From: Onishia niordana
GTDB lineage: Bacteria > Pseudomonadota > Gammaproteobacteria > Pseudomonadales > Halomonadaceae
Reading direction: 5' to 3'
Assembly: GCF_004798965.1 (NCBI RefSeq)
Contig: NZ_SDSD01000008.1
Coordinates: 1-64,000, forward strand
DNA length: 64,000 nucleotides
In this document: positions 62,294 through 64,000 of the stretch, piece after piece
Layout: every line of letters begins with the position of its first letter
Position numbering within the stretch: the first letter of the stretch is position 1
The notes under the pieces: generated by a model
The model's input: the letters and a program-made list of their open reading frames with translations, nothing else
What the model was told of the DNA's origin: nothing
The model's database searches: none
Translations under genes and position numbers: made by a program

Positions 62294-64000
62294 GCCCCCT
62301 GCGTACCTTCCACGGACTCCTCACCTGCCTCACATTCGCCATCCTGCTGAGCATGGCCACAGGGGCTCAGGCGTCTCGAGCGCCCGGTAGCTTCAGCGTC
62401 ATCAGCTATCACGATGTCGTGGACCTGGATGCCACCCCGAACCTCAAGATCTACCCTCAGACCATCACGCGTAACCGCTTGATTCAGCATTTCAATCTGA
62501 TGGTGGAGCTGGGCTACCAGCCGGTCAGTTTCCAGGCGATTCTGGATGCTAGAGCCGGCCGCCGGCCGCTGCCGGACAAGGCCATACTGCTTAGCTTCGA
62601 CGACGGTTATCGCAGTTTCCACGATATCGTCTATCCCTTGCTTCAGCTCTATAACTTTCCCGCCATCACGGCCGTTGTGACCGGCTGGCTGGATATCCCC
62701 GCGACACGCCAAGTGCCTTACGGTGACGATCGAGTACCACGTGAGCGATTCATGTCCTGGGATCAGTTGCGCGAGCTGCAACGCTCACCGCTGGTGGAGG
62801 TAGCCTCTCACACTGATGACCTGCACTACGGCGCCATCGGCAATCCCTTCGGCAATGAGCAACCGGCCGCGACGACCAGCATCTGGTCGGCCAGCAGTTA
62901 CGAGAGCGAAGCTGAGTATCTGGCGCGGGTAGGCGCTGACCTCAAGCGCTCCAGCGAACGCCTGAAGGAAGAGCTCGGCACCCCGCCGCGGATCATGGTC
63001 TGGCCCTATGGCGGCTACAACCGGGCAGCCCTGACGCTTTCCTCACAAGCCGGCATGCCACATACCTTCAGTCTGTGGTCACATGTAAATCGGCTTGAGG
63101 AAGGCACCCGCGACATGGGGCGTTTTCTGGTCGATCAGGAAACGACGCTTGAAACCCTGGAAGAAATGCTGAGTAACCGCACCTGGTCTCGTACCGATCA
63201 ACGCATCGTGCATGTCGACCTGGATTACATTTATGACCCGGACCTTGCTCAGCAGAACCAGAACCTCGACGTCCTGATCGAACGGATCAGTTCCCTGCAT
63301 GTCAGCACCGTCTACCTGCAGGCCTTCGCCGACGGCAATGGTGATGGGGTAGCCGAGGCGCTGTACTTCCCCAACCGCCACATGTCCATGCAGGCCGACC
63401 TCTTCAACCGCGTCGCCTGGCAACTCAAGAAGCGCGCCAACGTGGCTGTCTACGCCTGGATGCCGGTCATGGCCTTCGATCTGGGTGAGTCGGGGCGCTA
63501 TGTGAGCGATTCCCGTCTGGCAGGCCCCAATCCGGAGGCCTACCGGCGTCTATCCCCCTTCGTGCCCGCCAACCGCCAGATCCTTCGGGAGATCTACGAG
63601 GACCTGGGACGCATGACCAAGTTCGACGGACTGCTGTTCCACGACGACGCCACCCTCAACGACTTCGAGGACAGCAGCCCCGCCGCGATGGCCTGGTATC
63701 GACAGCAGTGGGGCCTTGAGGGCGATATCGCGGACTGGCGCGAAGACGATGCCCAGCTTGGGCGCTGGTCACAGCTCAAGACCGACTTCTTGATCGATCT
63801 GACCCATGAGCTCACAGAAGCGGCCAATCATTACCGTCACGAAGACAACCGGGAATTCAGGACATCACGCAACATCTATGCACCTGTCGTGCTCAACCCC
63901 GAGAGTGAGGCTTGGTTCGCGCAGGATCTCGAGGCCATTGCTGCCGCCTATGACTTCACTGCGGTCATGGCCATGCCCTATATGGAACAAGCCGAGGACG
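62290..64000 (+). CDS. pgaB: PgaB, poly-GlcNAc N-deacetylase (partial, runs off the end)
   Basis: Periplasmic or outer-membrane deacetylase and glycoside hydrolase of the PNAG system; about 570 codons are visible and the 3' end is missing. The N-terminal hydrophobic segment is followed by a NodB-type deacetylase domain with catalytic or metal residues Asp104/Asp105 (SFDDGYRSF) and His174/His179 (SHTDDLHYG). The linker leads to the C-terminal hydrolase-like domain (VHVDLDYIYDPD, FDGLLFHDDATLND). The signal has no lipobox cysteine (LLSMATGAQASRA), unlike the lipoprotein PgaB of E. coli. It is coupled to pgaA by ATGA. Confidence 0.9.
   Translation, partial: MSPLRTFHGLLTCLTFAILLSMATGAQASRAPGSFSVISYHDVVDLDATPNLKIYPQTITRNRLIQHFNLMVELGYQPVSFQAILDARAGRRPLPDKAILLSFDDGYRSFHDIVYPLLQLYNFPAITAVVTGWLDIPATRQVPYGDDRVPRERFMSWDQLRELQRSPLVEVASHTDDLHYGAIGNPFGNEQPAATTSIWSASSYESEAEYLARVGADLKRSSERLKEELGTPPRIMVWPYGGYNRAALTLSSQAGMPHTFSLWSHVNRLEEGTRDMGRFLVDQETTLETLEEMLSNRTWSRTDQRIVHVDLDYIYDPDLAQQNQNLDVLIERISSLHVSTVYLQAFADGNGDGVAEALYFPNRHMSMQADLFNRVAWQLKKRANVAVYAWMPVMAFDLGESGRYVSDSRLAGPNPEAYRRLSPFVPANRQILREIYEDLGRMTKFDGLLFHDDATLNDFEDSSPAAMAWYRQQWGLEGDIADWREDDAQLGRWSQLKTDFLIDLTHELTEAANHYRHEDNREFRTSRNIYAPVVLNPESEAWFAQDLEAIAAAYDFTAVMAMPYMEQAED

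Noticed and set aside
1..64000. tRNA genes, CRISPR arrays, prophage or complete IS elements
   Set aside because: No cloverleaf or T-loop motifs, no regularly spaced repeats, and no transposase, integrase or phage genes were recognised.

Overview
The window reads as one continuous piece of chromosome from a GC-rich, aerobic, heterotrophic gammaproteobacterium, most likely a halophile of the Halomonas / Halomonadaceae type. I infer this from the gene orders prlC-yheV, epd-pgk-fba and ptxS-kguEKD, from two TRAP transporters, an NSS-type sodium symporter and a Na+/Ca2+-type exchanger, and from the many acidic proteins. No species can be named from the sequence alone. I see 54 protein genes (the last cut by the window edge) and no tRNA, rRNA, CRISPR array, prophage or complete insertion sequence. 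Seven same-strand gene pairs share a 4-base ATGA stop/start overlap, so operons are tightly packed.

Layout. 0.3-8.9 kb: lactate oxidation (dld, lldD, minus strand), divergent from lldR-dctB-dctD. Two LldR-type operators lie between the two groups. 9.0-14.5 kb: housekeeping genes (membrane hydrolase, gamma-carbonic-anhydrase-like protein, sodium symporter, oligopeptidase A and a small zinc-ribbon protein). 14.5-21.8 kb: a ModE-like regulator divergent from a soluble NAD+ molybdenum formate dehydrogenase operon (fdsG-fdsB-fdsA-fdhD-fdsD). 21.8-25.3 kb: a TAXI-type TRAP transporter behind what looks like a complete sigma-54 promoter with two activator sites and an IHF site. 25.4-31.9 kb: metF, two exporters, an AraC regulator, an LpxH-like phosphatase, and a GST/TetR divergent pair around a perfect 26-bp operator. 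31.9-43.7 kb: methyl cycle and central carbon genes (ahcY, metK, tkt, fbaB, lrgAB, epd-pgk-fba). 43.7-46.6 kb: small exported or membrane proteins and a cation exchanger. 46.7-57.0 kb: a sugar-acid island with a PtxS-like regulator, kguE, kguK, kguD, a second LacI regulator, a TRAP transporter (dctP-dctQ-dctM) and two tandem YieH-like phosphatases. 57.2-59.5 kb: a SUI1/YciH factor, a sirtuin and a membrane NERD protein. 59.9 kb to the end: pgaA and the start of pgaB for poly-N-acetylglucosamine biofilm polysaccharide.

How it fits together. L- and D-lactate are oxidised to pyruvate under LldR. The co-transcribed DctB/DctD pair is the only sigma-54 activator system in view and is a candidate controller of the TAXI transporter about 13 kb away. 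The kgu genes would take 2-ketogluconate to 6-phosphogluconate, with a TRAP system standing where Pseudomonas has the MFS permease KguT. The YieH-like enzymes could drain 6-phosphogluconate. The most rewarding observations are the sigma-54/UAS/IHF promoter, the paired LacI operators (one inside kguE), the two 140-bp MITE-like repeats, the possible pseudoknot that hides the ahcY ribosome binding site, and the GST/TetR palindrome. I did not find a clear-cut new defence or mobile system.
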